The position numbers were made by a program, and so were the translations under genes. From positions 682,001 to 746,000 of the forward strand of contig NZ_VIRL01000001.1 in assembly GCF_006874465.1 (NCBI RefSeq): a DNA stretch of 64,000 bases, given 5' to 3'. The notes below the pieces were generated by a model. The model made no database searches. It saw only the letters and a program-made list of their open reading frames with translations, and was not told the origin of the DNA. This document shows positions 51,493 through 60,420 of this stretch, piece by piece. This DNA comes from Microbispora bryophytorum (GTDB taxonomy: Bacteria; Actinomycetota; Actinomycetes; Streptosporangiales; Streptosporangiaceae). The first letter of the stretch is position 1, and each line of letters opens with the position of its first letter.

Positions 51493-52587
51493 ATGAACAG
51501 GGCTCTGGCCGTGCTGACCTTCGGCGCGCTGCTCACGCTGCTGATCGGGGTCGTCGCATCTGGAGAGTCCCTGCCGTCGCTCGTGCTCGGCGCGGTGTTC
51601 ACCGCATTGGCCACCGCCGGCTTCTCGTGGGTACGTGCGCGCAATCAGCTGGCCTGGTCGCTCGGGTACGTGGCCGTGCAGCTGCCGATCGCGTTCGTCG
51701 TGTTCTCGCTGAACGCAGGGGTCGCCGCGACGCTTCTGCTCGTCGTGCTGGTCAGCCAGTGCGTGCTGCTACGGTTGCCGATCGCCGCGACGGCGGTCGT
51801 GGTCGGGCTGGTCCCGTTCGTCCACCTCGGCATGTCGTGGGGCGAAGGGCTGCGAGAAGGGCTTGGAATACTTGTCGCCGCGGTGTTCGCCGCGATCGCG
51901 ACGGAGTTGCTGCAACGCGAACAACGCGCCCGTGTCGAACTAGCCGAGGCGCACGAGCAGTTGCGTGGCTACGCCGCGCAGGCGGAGCGGCTCGCAACCG
52001 TGCAGGAACGCAACCGGGTCGCACGCGACATCCACGATGGACTCGGACACTCGCTCACCGTCGTCCAGATGCAGGTCAAGGCCGCCCGTGCGGTCCTGCC
52101 GACCGACACCGCCAAGGCCGACGAGGTACTCGCCAAGGCCCAGAACCAGGCCGAGGCCGCACTCGCCGAGGTACGCCGCTCGGTCCGCACCTTGCGCGAA
52201 CCACGCGAAACCCCTCCCCTGCCCGACGCCTTGCAGGCGTTGGCCGAACTGACATCCGCCGCGGGCGTGACCACCAGCGTCGCGATATCCGGCGAGCAAC
52301 GACCGTTGCCTGACGAGACGCGCGAGGCCTTGTTCCGTGCGGCGCAAGAGGGTCTGACCAACGTCCGCAAGCACGCCCAGGCAACCCGTGCCGACGTGGT
52401 CCTGGACTACGCTGACACCGCTGTCCGGCTGGCCATCCGCGACGACGGCGCCGGCTCCGCTTCTACGCCTGCGTCTGGTTTCGGCCTGGTCGGGCTTCGG
52501 GAACGCGCCGAGCACCTGGGCGGACGGTTGAGCGTCGAGTCGGCACCGGGGGCGGGCTACACATTGAGCATGGAGGTTCCTGGATGA
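51493..52587 (+). CDS. Sensor histidine kinase of the island
   Basis: A 364-residue kinase. Four or five membrane segments in residues 5-140, a coiled-coil-like linker (LLQREQRARVELAEAHEQL), HisKA_3 RVARDIHDGLGHSLTVV (phospho-His about 181) and ATPase motifs EGLTNVRKHA and GFGLVGLRERAEHLGG. The ATG 51493 starts just before the membrane part; longer forms have no family resemblance. Its stop overlaps the response-regulator start (ATGA). Confidence 0.9.
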   Translation: MNRALAVLTFGALLTLLIGVVASGESLPSLVLGAVFTALATAGFSWVRARNQLAWSLGYVAVQLPIAFVVFSLNAGVAATLLLVVLVSQCVLLRLPIAATAVVVGLVPFVHLGMSWGEGLREGLGILVAAVFAAIATELLQREQRARVELAEAHEQLRGYAAQAERLATVQERNRVARDIHDGLGHSLTVVQMQVKAARAVLPTDTAKADEVLAKAQNQAEAALAEVRRSVRTLREPRETPPLPDALQALAELTSAAGVTTSVAISGEQRPLPDETREALFRAAQEGLTNVRKHAQATRADVVLDYADTAVRLAIRDDGAGSASTPASGFGLVGLRERAEHLGGRLSVESAPGAGYTLSMEVPG

Positions 52588-53237
52588 GCCCGGTCCGCGT
52601 CCTGTTGGTCGACGACCAGGCTCTGTTCCGCGAGGCCCTGGCCACCCTCCTGGCCACGCACGACGCCATCGAGGTCGTCGGCGAGGCAGGCAACGGCGAC
52701 GAAGCGATCCGCCAGGCCGCCGAGCTCACCCCGGACGTCGTCCTGATGGATCTGCGTATGCCCGTCCTGGACGGCGTCGCCGCGACCCGCCGCTTGCGTA
52801 CCGACCACCCCGGCATCGGCATCATTGCGCTGACGACGTTCGACGACGACGAGGACGTGTTCGCCGCCCTTCGCGCCGGAGCTTTGGGCTACCTGCTCAA
52901 GGACGTCTCCTCGGCTCAGCTGATCGAGGCCGTCCTGGCCGCCGCCCGCGGCGAGTCGGTGTTGCAGCCGTCCGTTGCCGCGAAGGTGGTCGCCCAGTTC
53001 GCCCGCCTACCCTCGACCAGCGCCCCGGAACCGCAGCCGTTGGTCGTGCCGCTGTCCGACCGCGAACTCGAAGTCCTCCGCCACCTCGCCACCGGCCACA
53101 GCAACCGCGAAATCGCCACAACGCTTTACCTGGCCGAGGGCACCGTGAAAAACCACGTCACCAACATCCTGTCGAAACTGAACGCCCGCGACCGCACCCA
53201 GGCCGCACTACGCGCACGGTCACTCGGTCTGCTCTGA
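52584..53237 (+). CDS. NarL-type response regulator of the island
   Basis: A 217-residue protein. Receiver with LLVDDQ and acceptor Asp in DVVLMDLRMP (about 54), LuxR helix-turn-helix in LSDRELEVLRHLATGHSN and IATTLYLAEGTVKNHVTNIL. It is coupled to the kinase gene. The small membrane protein and the PfpI-like gene downstream on the same strand are possible targets. Confidence 0.92.
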   Translation: MSPVRVLLVDDQALFREALATLLATHDAIEVVGEAGNGDEAIRQAAELTPDVVLMDLRMPVLDGVAATRRLRTDHPGIGIIALTTFDDDEDVFAALRAGALGYLLKDVSSAQLIEAVLAAARGESVLQPSVAAKVVAQFARLPSTSAPEPQPLVVPLSDRELEVLRHLATGHSNREIATTLYLAEGTVKNHVTNILSKLNARDRTQAALRARSLGLL

Positions 53238-53358
53238 CCATTTCCGCCCGGGTCATGATCCCGGGCATGACCTCCGGCATGACTTCCGGCACATGGCAGG
53301 ACGGCGGCCGGCGGCCACTCTCGTCGGTATCAGTCGATGCCGAATCTGAGGGGACGTC

Positions 53359-53748
53359 ATGACGACCATGACAACCAGCCGGAGTACCAGTCGCAAGCTG
53401 GGCCGGTTCGTCTGGCACTACGTCGAGATGGTGATCGCCATGCTCGCCGGGATGTTCGCACTGGCGCCGCTGTGGCCGGACGCCTGGTCGGCGCGGCCGG
53501 AGATCGGCGCGCTCGTCATGGCGACCGACATGACCATCGGAATGACCGTGGCGATGGCCTTGCGCAGGCATTCGTGGGCGCGGATCGGTGAGATGGCGGC
53601 TGCGATGTACCTGCCGTTCCTCGTCTTGCTGGTGCCGTTCTGGCTCGGGGCGTTGTCCGCCATGGGGTTGATGATGGCCGGGCACGTGATCATGTTCCCG
53701 CTGATGCTGGCCGCCATGGTGTGGCGCCGCGACCACTACTGGCACTGA
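53359..53748 (+). CDS. Small Met-rich membrane protein
   Basis: A 129-residue protein with about four membrane segments (MVIAMLAGMFALAPLW, GALVMATDMTIGMTVAMAL, MYLPFLVLLVPFWLGAL, MGLMMAGHVIMFPLML). It contains 18 Met, many inside membrane segments, and ends in a basic/His tail (WRRDHYWH). Such content might bind metal, but no known motif is present. Seven bases separate it from the PfpI-like gene, so they are cotranscribed. Confidence 0.75.
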   Translation: MTTMTTSRSTSRKLGRFVWHYVEMVIAMLAGMFALAPLWPDAWSARPEIGALVMATDMTIGMTVAMALRRHSWARIGEMAAAMYLPFLVLLVPFWLGALSAMGLMMAGHVIMFPLMLAAMVWRRDHYWH

Positions 53749-53755
53749 GGTTTCG

Positions 53756-55072
53756 ATGCGCACCTTCCTGCGCCGCGCGCTCGCGGTGATCGCGGTTCTC
53801 CTGATTCCAGTGGCGGGCGGGGCGATCTCCGCCCTCGCCACGTTCAACGCCGAGTACGCCCCCGGGCCGAACCGGCCCGTTCCCGCCGCCGCTCACCCGG
53901 CCTTCGACCCCGCCAAACCGACCGCGGTCGTGGTGATCGGCGACAACGGGGCCGTCGCGTCGGATGCCCTCGCCCCGTACGAGATCCTCGCCGCCTCGGG
54001 CCGGTTCAACGTCTACACCGTCGCGTCGCAGAGGCGTCCGCTGCCGTTGACCGGTGGTCTGGACCTGGTGCCGGACCTGAGCTTCGCGGATCTTGCCGAA
54101 CTCACCGGCGGTGCCGCGCCGAAGCTCGCGGTCATCCCGGCGATGCCGGACGTCGGCAAGCCCAGCACCGCCCCGGTCACGACGTGGCTGCGTGATCAGG
54201 TGGACCGCGGCACGCTGCTGCTGAGCGTGTGCAACGGCGCCGGTGTCCTCGCCTCGGCGGGTCTGCTCGACGGCCGGCCCGCGACCGCGCACTGGCTGCG
54301 GATCGGCTCGTTCGAGTCGGACTATCCCGCGGTGAACTGGGTGCACGGCAAGCGTTTCGTCGACAGCGGTACCGTCGTCACGACCGCGGGCGTGCTGTCC
54401 GGCATCGACGGAACCCTGCACATGATCGAGCGCTTGGCCGGTTCGACGGTGGCGGCGAACGCGGCCAAGGCCGTGCGCTGGCGGTACTACGGCAACACGC
54501 CGCCGGTCGTGACCGGCATCGCCATGCCCGCCCCGGCCGCGATCTTCAACGCGGGATGGACGTGGGCGCCGCCGACCGTCGGCGTGATGCTGACGCCGGG
54601 CGTCGGCGAGATCGACCTGGCGTCGGTGTTCGAGACGCACGACAAGTCGCTCGCAGACCGGACGCTGGCCGTGAGCGCGGACGGCGGCCCGATCCGGTCA
54701 CGGCATGGTCTGACGTTCCTGCCCCGCGCCGATCTCGCTAGCGCGGCCCCAGACCTGGATAGCTTGCTCGTGCCCGGAGCGGGAGTTCGGTTGGGCCAGG
54801 TCCCCGACGGCCTGGAGCCGGTGTACGTCCACTCCGGACAGGACTTCGCCTACAACGACGCCGTGCGGGACCTGGCCCGGACAACGGATGTGGCCACCGC
54901 CCGCTGGACCGCCGAGACCATGGAACTGCCGACCGACGGCCTGCAACTGGACGGCCCGGCGTGGCCGTGGCAGCAGACGGCGTTGCCCATCTTGTTGATC
55001 CTTTTGGGTATTGCCGCGGTGATCTGCCTTCCGCGTCTTTGGACCACTGTGGACGCTCTCGTCCGAGCCTGA
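53756..55072 (+). CDS. Membrane-anchored DJ-1/PfpI-family protein
   Basis: A 438-residue protein. An N-terminal hydrophobic segment (VIAVLLIPVAGGAISALA) and a C-terminal one (ALPILLILLGIAAVICL) flank an extracytoplasmic DJ-1/PfpI (class I amidotransferase-like) domain at about 60-240: nucleophile Cys in LLLSVCNGAGVLASAGLLDG and then TAHW. Cytoplasmic relatives act as AraC regulators, chaperones or glyoxalases; double-anchored forms are less common. A second segment (250-390) has no clear match but has PfpI-like repeats of PAAIFNAGW. Function inferred only to fold level. Confidence 0.82.
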   Translation: MRTFLRRALAVIAVLLIPVAGGAISALATFNAEYAPGPNRPVPAAAHPAFDPAKPTAVVVIGDNGAVASDALAPYEILAASGRFNVYTVASQRRPLPLTGGLDLVPDLSFADLAELTGGAAPKLAVIPAMPDVGKPSTAPVTTWLRDQVDRGTLLLSVCNGAGVLASAGLLDGRPATAHWLRIGSFESDYPAVNWVHGKRFVDSGTVVTTAGVLSGIDGTLHMIERLAGSTVAANAAKAVRWRYYGNTPPVVTGIAMPAPAAIFNAGWTWAPPTVGVMLTPGVGEIDLASVFETHDKSLADRTLAVSADGGPIRSRHGLTFLPRADLASAAPDLDSLLVPGAGVRLGQVPDGLEPVYVHSGQDFAYNDAVRDLARTTDVATARWTAETMELPTDGLQLDGPAWPWQQTALPILLILLGIAAVICLPRLWTTVDALVRA

Positions 55073-55078
55073 TCGCGA

Positions 55079-55105
55079 CGGCTCCCTCGTGACGCGAGGG
55101 AGCCG
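55079..55105 (+). terminator. Terminator after the PfpI-like gene
   Basis: CGGCTCCCTCG (55079-55089) and CGAGGGAGCCG (55095-55105) form a perfect 11-bp stem with a 5-nt loop, seven bases after the stop. Confidence 0.8.
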
Positions 55106-55242
55106 CCGTCAGAACCGTGGACGCCCCGAGAGCTACGGCACAGTTTCGTATCCCTGCTCTCTGACCAAGGGCATCCCGCTCGAAGAGATCTCCCGCCTGG
55201 TCGGCCACAGCAGCACGGCGGGAGCAATGCTTGAAACCTAAT
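55106..55242 (+). pseudogene. Tyrosine recombinase (integrase) C-terminal remnant
   Basis: One frame reads EPWTPRELRHSFVSLLSDQG (catalytic Arg region). After an extra G near 55171 the other frame continues IPLEEISRLVGHSSTAG (the catalytic His region) and stops at 55242, before the catalytic Tyr. Together these are the hallmark C-terminal blocks of actinomycete integrases. The gene is frameshifted and lacks both ends. Confidence 0.8.
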
Positions 55243-55568
55243 AGCACTGCACGGCACCGGATGACTCCTACTTGAAACCCGGGGCTTGACCCCTATCCAC
55301 AGGCGGCGGGCTCCGGTGCCGCGCCTCTCGTGAAGCAGATGCGCTCCTGGCCGCACGAGGGCCATGATCGTGACCTGAGCCGACCGCACGGTGACTTCCC
55401 CTCTTGCAACGCGAGCCGCGAGCTCTGCCCACAGACTGACACCCGTGCGGTGAGCTGGGGCCGCGAACTGCTCATCGGATGCCGGGCCACCGAGCCCTTC
55501 TATTAGGGCGCTGCGTGACCCCGCACAGGATCACACGCTGGGCACACATCAGAACACGGGAGGCTCGA
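55243..55568. other. Degenerate spacer inside the island
   Basis: No supported gene. Probably decayed integrase or insertion-sequence DNA, given the remnants on both sides. Confidence 0.4.
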
Positions 55569-55667
55569 TTGGCCATCACCTACGGTATTGACTGGACGGA
55601 GAAACACCACGACATCGCGCTGGTCCGCGCCGGAGCGACCTTCGAGGGCGGCAAGCTCGTCGAATGA
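55569..55667 (+). pseudogene. IS110-family transposase N-terminal fragment
   Basis: AITYGIDWTEKHHDIALV is the start of IS110-type DEDD transposases (first catalytic Asp in GIDW). The frame ends after 32 codons at 55667. Nothing recognisable follows up to the terminator near 55977. Confidence 0.65.
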
Positions 55668-55976
55668 CCCGACGAGCGGCCCTCATTCGCAGCGGCTTCT
55701 AAAGCGCCGGGCATGCGCATGAAGAGCTTCATCACTCCTGAGCAACCGGCAACATCTCCTACAACATTCTGGCCAAGAGGGTTCGGACAACTGCGATCGG
55801 AACCGGCCGACCGGTGCCGTCTGTCCCCTCAGCCATCTACGGCCGGCCACGATTCGCAGGTCTTGGCGATCACCCCGGAGCCGGAGCGCCCCCAAGATCC
55901 ATCCCGCATATATCCCGCGGACAGCGGCCGAGGGCTGCTCAGGGTGGCGTATGGCTGCGCATGGCTGAAATGATCA

Positions 55977-56020
55977 ACGGCGTCTGAACCGAGCGAAACC
56001 GCTGGTCAGACGCCGTTTTT
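55977..56020. terminator. Hairpin terminator beside the tRNA gene
   Basis: ACGGCGTCTGA (55977-55987) pairs with TCAGACGCCGT (56006-56016). TTTTT follows on the plus strand; read on the minus strand it is 15 nt beyond the tRNA 3' end and could end its transcript too. Confidence 0.75.
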
Positions 56021-56030
56021 GCTGGTTGAG

Positions 56031-56119
56031 CGGAGAGCGTGGGATTCGAACCCACGAGACCGGTCACCCGGCCTAGCGGTTTTCAAGACCGCCGCCATCG
56101 TCCACTAGGCGAGCTCTCC
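56031..56119 (-). tRNA. tRNA-Ser (anticodon UGA)
   Basis: 89 nt on the minus strand. Acceptor arms GGAGAGC (from 56119) and GCTCTCC plus discriminator G (to 56031) pair; the anticodon loop CTTGAAA gives UGA; a long variable arm typical of tRNA-Ser follows; the T-loop is GTTCGAATCC. CCA is not encoded. It is the integration target of the island. Confidence 0.95.
56052..56085 (-). other. Attachment site within tRNA-Ser
   Basis: 34 bp identical to 47123-47156, spanning anticodon loop to T-stem. With the copy at 47123 it marks the ends of the element. Confidence 0.85.
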
Positions 56120-56218
56120 CGGGCGCCCCATGCCAGAGCGCCACGCAGCAGCCTAGTCTCTCACTCTCCCGTAGGTGACCGCGACCACAAAAGAGATCAT
56201 TTCGCCTCGACGTCTCGC

Positions 56219-58738
56219 CTACAGATGATCCGGGATCTCCGAGAACCTGGGCTCGGCCAGCGCGTGCGGCCCGGCGAAGCCGTCGCCCACGGAGGCCGCC
56301 AGCCGGAGGTAGGCGTCCCTGGTGGCCTGCTGGAGGCGGTCCAGGTCGATCTCCGCGCCCTCCTCCAGGTGGGCGTCGTACGGCACGCGGACGACGGTGC
56401 GGCAGCGGGCGGCGAAGTGCGCCTCCAGCTTGTCGAGGTCCACGGTGGACTTCGACCGTGGCCGTACGCTGCACAGCACCACGGTTGCGGCCCGGACGAG
56501 GTCGCCGTAGTGATGCGCCTCCAACCAGTCCAGCGTGGCCGATGCCGCCCGGGCGCCGTCCACGGACGGCGAGCTGACCAGCACGATCTGATCCGCCATG
56601 CCGAGCACGCCCGACATGGCGGAGTGCAGGAGGCCGGTGCCGCAGTCGGTGATGCAGATGGAGTAGAAGTTCTCCAGCACCTGCGCCACCGCGTGGTAGT
56701 CCTTGGCGCTGAACGCCTCCGACACCGACGGGTCGCGGTCCGACGCCAGGATCTCCAGCCGCGAGGTCGTCTGCGAGGTGAAGGCGCGGATGTCCACGTA
56801 TCGCTTGATCTGCGCGCGCTCGTTCAGCAGGTCGCGTACGGTGGCCGCGGTCTCCAGCTCGACCTTGTCGGAGAGCGTTCCACGATCGGGGTTGGCGTCG
56901 ACGGCGATGACACGGTCGCCTCGCACCTGCGCGAGCGTGGCGCCGAGGCCGACGGTCGTCGTGGTCTTGCCCACCCCGCCCTTGAGGCTGAGCACGGCAA
57001 CTCGGTGGTGACCGGTGGCGACGGGCGTGCGGGCGCGCTGCACGAGTTCACGGCGCCGCCGCACCTCCGGGGCCTCGCCCGGCTTGATCAGCCCGGCGGA
57101 CGCCTTGTAGACCAGCCGCCGCCAGCCCGTCGCGGGAGTGTTGCGCCGCCCCCTCAGCAGGGTGCCCGGATCGAGGCTGTCGGCGGTCGGCTTGGAGCCG
57201 GCCGACTTCCCCGTCGTACGCGCGGGCGAGCTGAAGGCGGAGACGGGAGCCGGCCGGCGCGGGGGCTGGTACGCCTCCCGCTCCGCCACCGCGTCCCGTT
57301 CCACGGCCGCGGCCTCGACCGGTGCGTGGCTCGGCGCCGAGGCGCGCTCGGGTGCGGGTTGAGGGGTGGACTGAGGTGCGGGTGCAGGCGCGGGCGCTGG
57401 CGTCGGCGCCGCGACCGCACCCGGCTCGTACGGCTTCCGCTCCTCGGCGGCCAGGTCCTCCCGCAGGGAGCCGGTGAAGCGGTCGTCCGTGAAGTCCGGC
57501 GCGGCCTCGGCCCGTGGGGTGGCGAACGGAGACGGGCTCTGCGGCGGCGCGGGCGGCTCCTCCGGCTCGGCAGAAGCGGCGGGGGCGGCAGGAGCCGCAG
57601 AAGCCGCGGGAGCGGCGGGAGCACCGGAGACACCGGGTTCCTGCTGCGCGGCCGGCACCGGCACAGCGGGCTCAAGCCAGCCCCGCAGCGACTCCGTCGC
57701 CGAGGACGAATCGCCGGGCGCCGGGGAGGCGAAGGGCTTGGCCGACTCGCTGCCCGAGAACGCGCCGATGTTCTTGTAGGCGTCGGTGTCCGCCGGGGAG
57801 CCGGGGAAGGCGCCGCTGTCGAAAGACTGCTCGCCGAACAGGGGGGTGGTGAAGGACGAGGAACCGCTCAGGCCGCCCGACGGCGGGGTGGAGCGGCCGT
57901 CGTCCTCCGTGGGCTCCTGGTCATCCCCGGGTGTCTCCGGCGTCGCGTCGGAGGCCCCCTCGGCGGACTCCGGTCCCGCTCCGGAAGAGGAGCCGAAAGA
58001 CCCCGGGAAGGACGGCTCCGATGCCGTCCCAAAAGACGAACCGGAAGGCGAACCGAACGACGGGGCGCTCACCGGCCCGGTCGACGTGGCGGGCTCCGCA
58101 CCCCTCGTCTCCGGCGGTGTGCCGAACGCGGCGGGCGACTCGGCCGGCGGTGTGCCGAACGCGGCGGGCGACTCGGCCGACGGCGTGTCCTCACGCTGTT
58201 CCGGCGGCGAGGACTCGGGCCTGGTCACGAAGGCCGTCGTCTCACCGAAGGCCGTCGTGTCATTCACGTTCGCCGTGTCGCCGAAGCTCGTCTCGCCGTA
58301 GGCCGAGTCAGCGCCATAGCCGGACCCAAATCCGGACTTTTCGCCGCTTTCATACCCAAATCTCTCCGAATAGCCGGCATCGAAGAGGGGGTCGCGGATG
58401 GGGCCGGTGGACGACGACTCGGATGTCTGCGCGTCCTCCCGTGCCGGGGCGCCGTACGCGGAGCCGGTCGCGCTGTCGGCGGCGCCACCAAGCAGACCCT
58501 CGCCCACACCACGAAGCAGGCCCCCGGAGGCGGACTCGGACGGGACGAGGCTCCAGGGGTCGGCGGGGTACGGCGAGGCGGGCTCAGGCTCGGCGGGCGG
58601 TGGCTGTGGAGAGGCGAGCGTCGCGGAGGTGACCGCGCTGACCGCTATCTCCACCTCGTCGGGCATTTCCTTGATCGCGTCAAGCCATGCCAGCTGGTCC
58701 TCGAGAGAATGGGGATCCTCACGATCATGTCTCGCCAC
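56219..58738 (-). CDS. MinD/ParA-like ATPase with long Pro-rich N-terminus (EspI-like)
   Basis: An 839-residue protein. Residues 1-570 are disordered, rich in Pro/Ala/Ser/Glu with repeats such as ESPAAFGTPP and many FG dipeptides. The C-terminal 260 residues are a MinD/ParA ATPase: deviant Walker A LSLKGGVGKTTTT, switch VIAVDANPDRGTLS, and ITDCGTGLLHSAMSG. The shape and the ATPase sequence resemble mycobacterial EspI of ESX-1 loci, but no ESX genes are in the window. A role in organising membrane or secretion machinery is inferred. It diverges from the quinone oxidoreductase. Confidence 0.85.
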   Translation of the reverse strand: MARHDREDPHSLEDQLAWLDAIKEMPDEVEIAVSAVTSATLASPQPPPAEPEPASPYPADPWSLVPSESASGGLLRGVGEGLLGGAADSATGSAYGAPAREDAQTSESSSTGPIRDPLFDAGYSERFGYESGEKSGFGSGYGADSAYGETSFGDTANVNDTTAFGETTAFVTRPESSPPEQREDTPSAESPAAFGTPPAESPAAFGTPPETRGAEPATSTGPVSAPSFGSPSGSSFGTASEPSFPGSFGSSSGAGPESAEGASDATPETPGDDQEPTEDDGRSTPPSGGLSGSSSFTTPLFGEQSFDSGAFPGSPADTDAYKNIGAFSGSESAKPFASPAPGDSSSATESLRGWLEPAVPVPAAQQEPGVSGAPAAPAASAAPAAPAASAEPEEPPAPPQSPSPFATPRAEAAPDFTDDRFTGSLREDLAAEERKPYEPGAVAAPTPAPAPAPAPQSTPQPAPERASAPSHAPVEAAAVERDAVAEREAYQPPRRPAPVSAFSSPARTTGKSAGSKPTADSLDPGTLLRGRRNTPATGWRRLVYKASAGLIKPGEAPEVRRRRELVQRARTPVATGHHRVAVLSLKGGVGKTTTTVGLGATLAQVRGDRVIAVDANPDRGTLSDKVELETAATVRDLLNERAQIKRYVDIRAFTSQTTSRLEILASDRDPSVSEAFSAKDYHAVAQVLENFYSICITDCGTGLLHSAMSGVLGMADQIVLVSSPSVDGARAASATLDWLEAHHYGDLVRAATVVLCSVRPRSKSTVDLDKLEAHFAARCRTVVRVPYDAHLEEGAEIDLDRLQQATRDAYLRLAASVGDGFAGPHALAEPRFSEIPDHL

Positions 58739-58852
58739 CGTGTACCCCCTCGGGCTGAGCTAATGGGGTAGCAAACACATTGCAGATTAGCGCCACGTAA
58801 TACCGTGAATGCGGGCAACCGCCGAGTTCTCCGCCACGCTACTTTAGGTCAC

Positions 58853-59815
58853 ATGCGTGCGATCGTGATTTCCGAACCTGGCGGACCTGAGGTTTTGGCC
58901 TGGCAGGAAGTGCCCGACCCGCGTCCCGCCGCAGGTGAGGTCGTCATCGAGGTCACCGCCTCGGCCGTCAATCGGGCGGACCTGCTCCAGCGCCGCGGCC
59001 TCTACCCGCCGCCGCCGGGAGCCTCCGAGATCCCCGGGCTCGAATGCTCCGGAACGATCATCGAGGTCGGCGAGAACGTCCCACGTCTCGCGGCCGGCGA
59101 CCGGGTCTGCGCCCTGCTGGCCGGCGGCGGATACGCCGAGCGCGTGGCGGTCCCCTGGCAGCAGGTGATGCCGGCGCCGGAGGGAATCGCGCTGGACGAG
59201 GCCGCCGGTCTGCCCGAGGTCGCCTGCACAGTGTGGTCGAACGTCTTCATGACGGCCCGCCTTCGCAAGGGCGAGACCCTGCTCGTGCACGGCGGCGCGA
59301 GCGGCATCGGCACGCTGGCCGTCCAGCTCGCCAAGGCGTACGGCTCGCGCGTGCTCGTGACGGCCGGCTCCGCGGACAAGCTCGCGCGCTGCCGCGAACT
59401 CGGCGCGGACGAGGGCGTGAACTACCGCGAGGAGGACTTCGCCGAACGGTTCGAGGGCCGGGCCGACGTCATCCTCGACATCATCGGCGCGAAGTACCTG
59501 CCCGGGAACCTGCGCGCCCTCGCCACCGGCGGCCGCCTGGTCGTCATCGGCATGCAGGGCGGCGCGAAGGGCGAGCTCGACCTCGGCGCGCTGCTCGCCA
59601 AGCGGGCCTCGGTCCACGCGGCCGGGCTGCGCAACCGCCCGGTGGACGACAAGGGCGTGGTCTGCCGGGGTGTGGTCGACAACGTGTGGCCGCTCGTCAC
59701 CGCCGGAGCCGTACGGCCCGTGGTGCATGAGCGGATCCCCCTCGACCAGGCCGCCCGCGCCCACCGGATGCTCGAAGAGGGTGAACACATCGGAAAGCTC
59801 TTGCTGGTCAGGTGA
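58853..59815 (+). CDS. NADPH:quinone oxidoreductase, zinc-less MDR family
   Basis: A 320-residue enzyme of the PIG3/QorA type. EVTASAVNRADLLQRRGLYP near residue 30, the NADPH-binding LVHGGASGIGTLAVQLAKA at about 145 and a C-terminal AHRMLEEGEHIGKLLL. No zinc-ligand cysteines, as expected. It reduces quinones or enones with NADPH in the cytoplasm. ATG 58853 fits the family N-terminus (MRAIVISEPGGPEVL). Bpa follows 58 nt later; the pairing is common in actinobacteria. Confidence 0.92.
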   Translation: MRAIVISEPGGPEVLAWQEVPDPRPAAGEVVIEVTASAVNRADLLQRRGLYPPPPGASEIPGLECSGTIIEVGENVPRLAAGDRVCALLAGGGYAERVAVPWQQVMPAPEGIALDEAAGLPEVACTVWSNVFMTARLRKGETLLVHGGASGIGTLAVQLAKAYGSRVLVTAGSADKLARCRELGADEGVNYREEDFAERFEGRADVILDIIGAKYLPGNLRALATGGRLVVIGMQGGAKGELDLGALLAKRASVHAAGLRNRPVDDKGVVCRGVVDNVWPLVTAGAVRPVVHERIPLDQAARAHRMLEEGEHIGKLLLVR

Positions 59816-59873
59816 GTTAAGTTGATGGGGTGAGCACGGTGTGCCCCGGCGAATCAGGAGTTGTAAGCGATCG

Positions 59874-60401
59874 ATGAACGCAGACGAGAGCACGCCGCAG
59901 ATCGTGGTCGTGGGGCCGCAGGGCCTTTCGGCCTCCGGCGGCAACGGTAAGGGCGAGCACGAGGAGCGGTCCGTCGCCGACCTGGTGGAGCAGCCCGCCA
60001 AGGTGATGCGGATCGGCAGCATGATCCGCCAGCTGTTGGAGGAGGTGCGGGCGGCTCCCCTCGACGACGCCAGCCGCAAGCGGCTCAAGGACATCCACCA
60101 GAGCTCCATCAAGGAGCTTGAGGAGGGCCTGGCCCCCGAGCTGGTGGAGGAGCTGGAACGGCTGACCCTGCCGTTCAACGACGAGAGCGCGACCCCGCCG
60201 AGCGACGCGGAGCTGAGAGTCGCGCACGCCCAGCTCGTCGGCTGGCTGGAGGGCCTGTTCCACGGCATCCAGACCACGCTGTTCGCCCAGCAGATGGCCG
60301 CCCGGGCGCAGCTGGAGCAGATGCGCCGCGCACTCCCCGGCGGCATGACTCAAGCCTCACAGGACGATCAGGGCCACCGCGCGGGTGGCCCCTACTTGTA
60401 A
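59874..60401 (+). CDS. bpa: Bacterial proteasome activator
   Basis: A 175-residue ring-forming activator of the 20S proteasome. The helical core (about 45-155) contains RIGSMIRQLLEEVRAAPLD, IHQSSIKELEEGLAPELVEE and HAQLVGWLEGLFHGIQTTLF. The C-terminus ends GGPYL, equivalent to the GQYL tail of Mycobacterium Bpa that docks into the proteasome. It opens the proteasome gate for non-pupylated proteins. Its presence implies a proteasome in this organism. ATG 59874 is preferred; an upstream alternative adds 11 residues. Confidence 0.93.
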   Translation: MNADESTPQIVVVGPQGLSASGGNGKGEHEERSVADLVEQPAKVMRIGSMIRQLLEEVRAAPLDDASRKRLKDIHQSSIKELEEGLAPELVEELERLTLPFNDESATPPSDAELRVAHAQLVGWLEGLFHGIQTTLFAQQMAARAQLEQMRRALPGGMTQASQDDQGHRAGGPYL

Positions 60402-60420
60402 ACCCCCGCTCCCCGCCGAC

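Larger units (their letters stand above)
47123..56085. mobile_element. Decayed tRNA-Ser integrative element
   Basis: Bounded by a 34-bp perfect direct repeat (47123-47156 and 56052-56085), the right copy inside an intact tRNA-Ser gene. A tyrosine recombinase remnant lies within 1 kb of the tRNA, as is usual. Contents are chromosomal-type cargo with no recognisable replication or transfer genes, so the element looks immobile. Confidence 0.75.

Noticed and set aside
55713-55973. Plus-strand 86-codon frame in the island end
   Set aside because: No resemblance to any family; lies in decayed DNA between an IS110 fragment and a terminator.
56039-58771. A 910-codon open frame antisense to the MinD/ParA-like gene
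   Set aside because: Arg/Gly-rich translation without pattern. The opposite strand holds the recognised ATPase; long antisense frames are expected in such GC-rich DNA. Its start is inside the tRNA gene.
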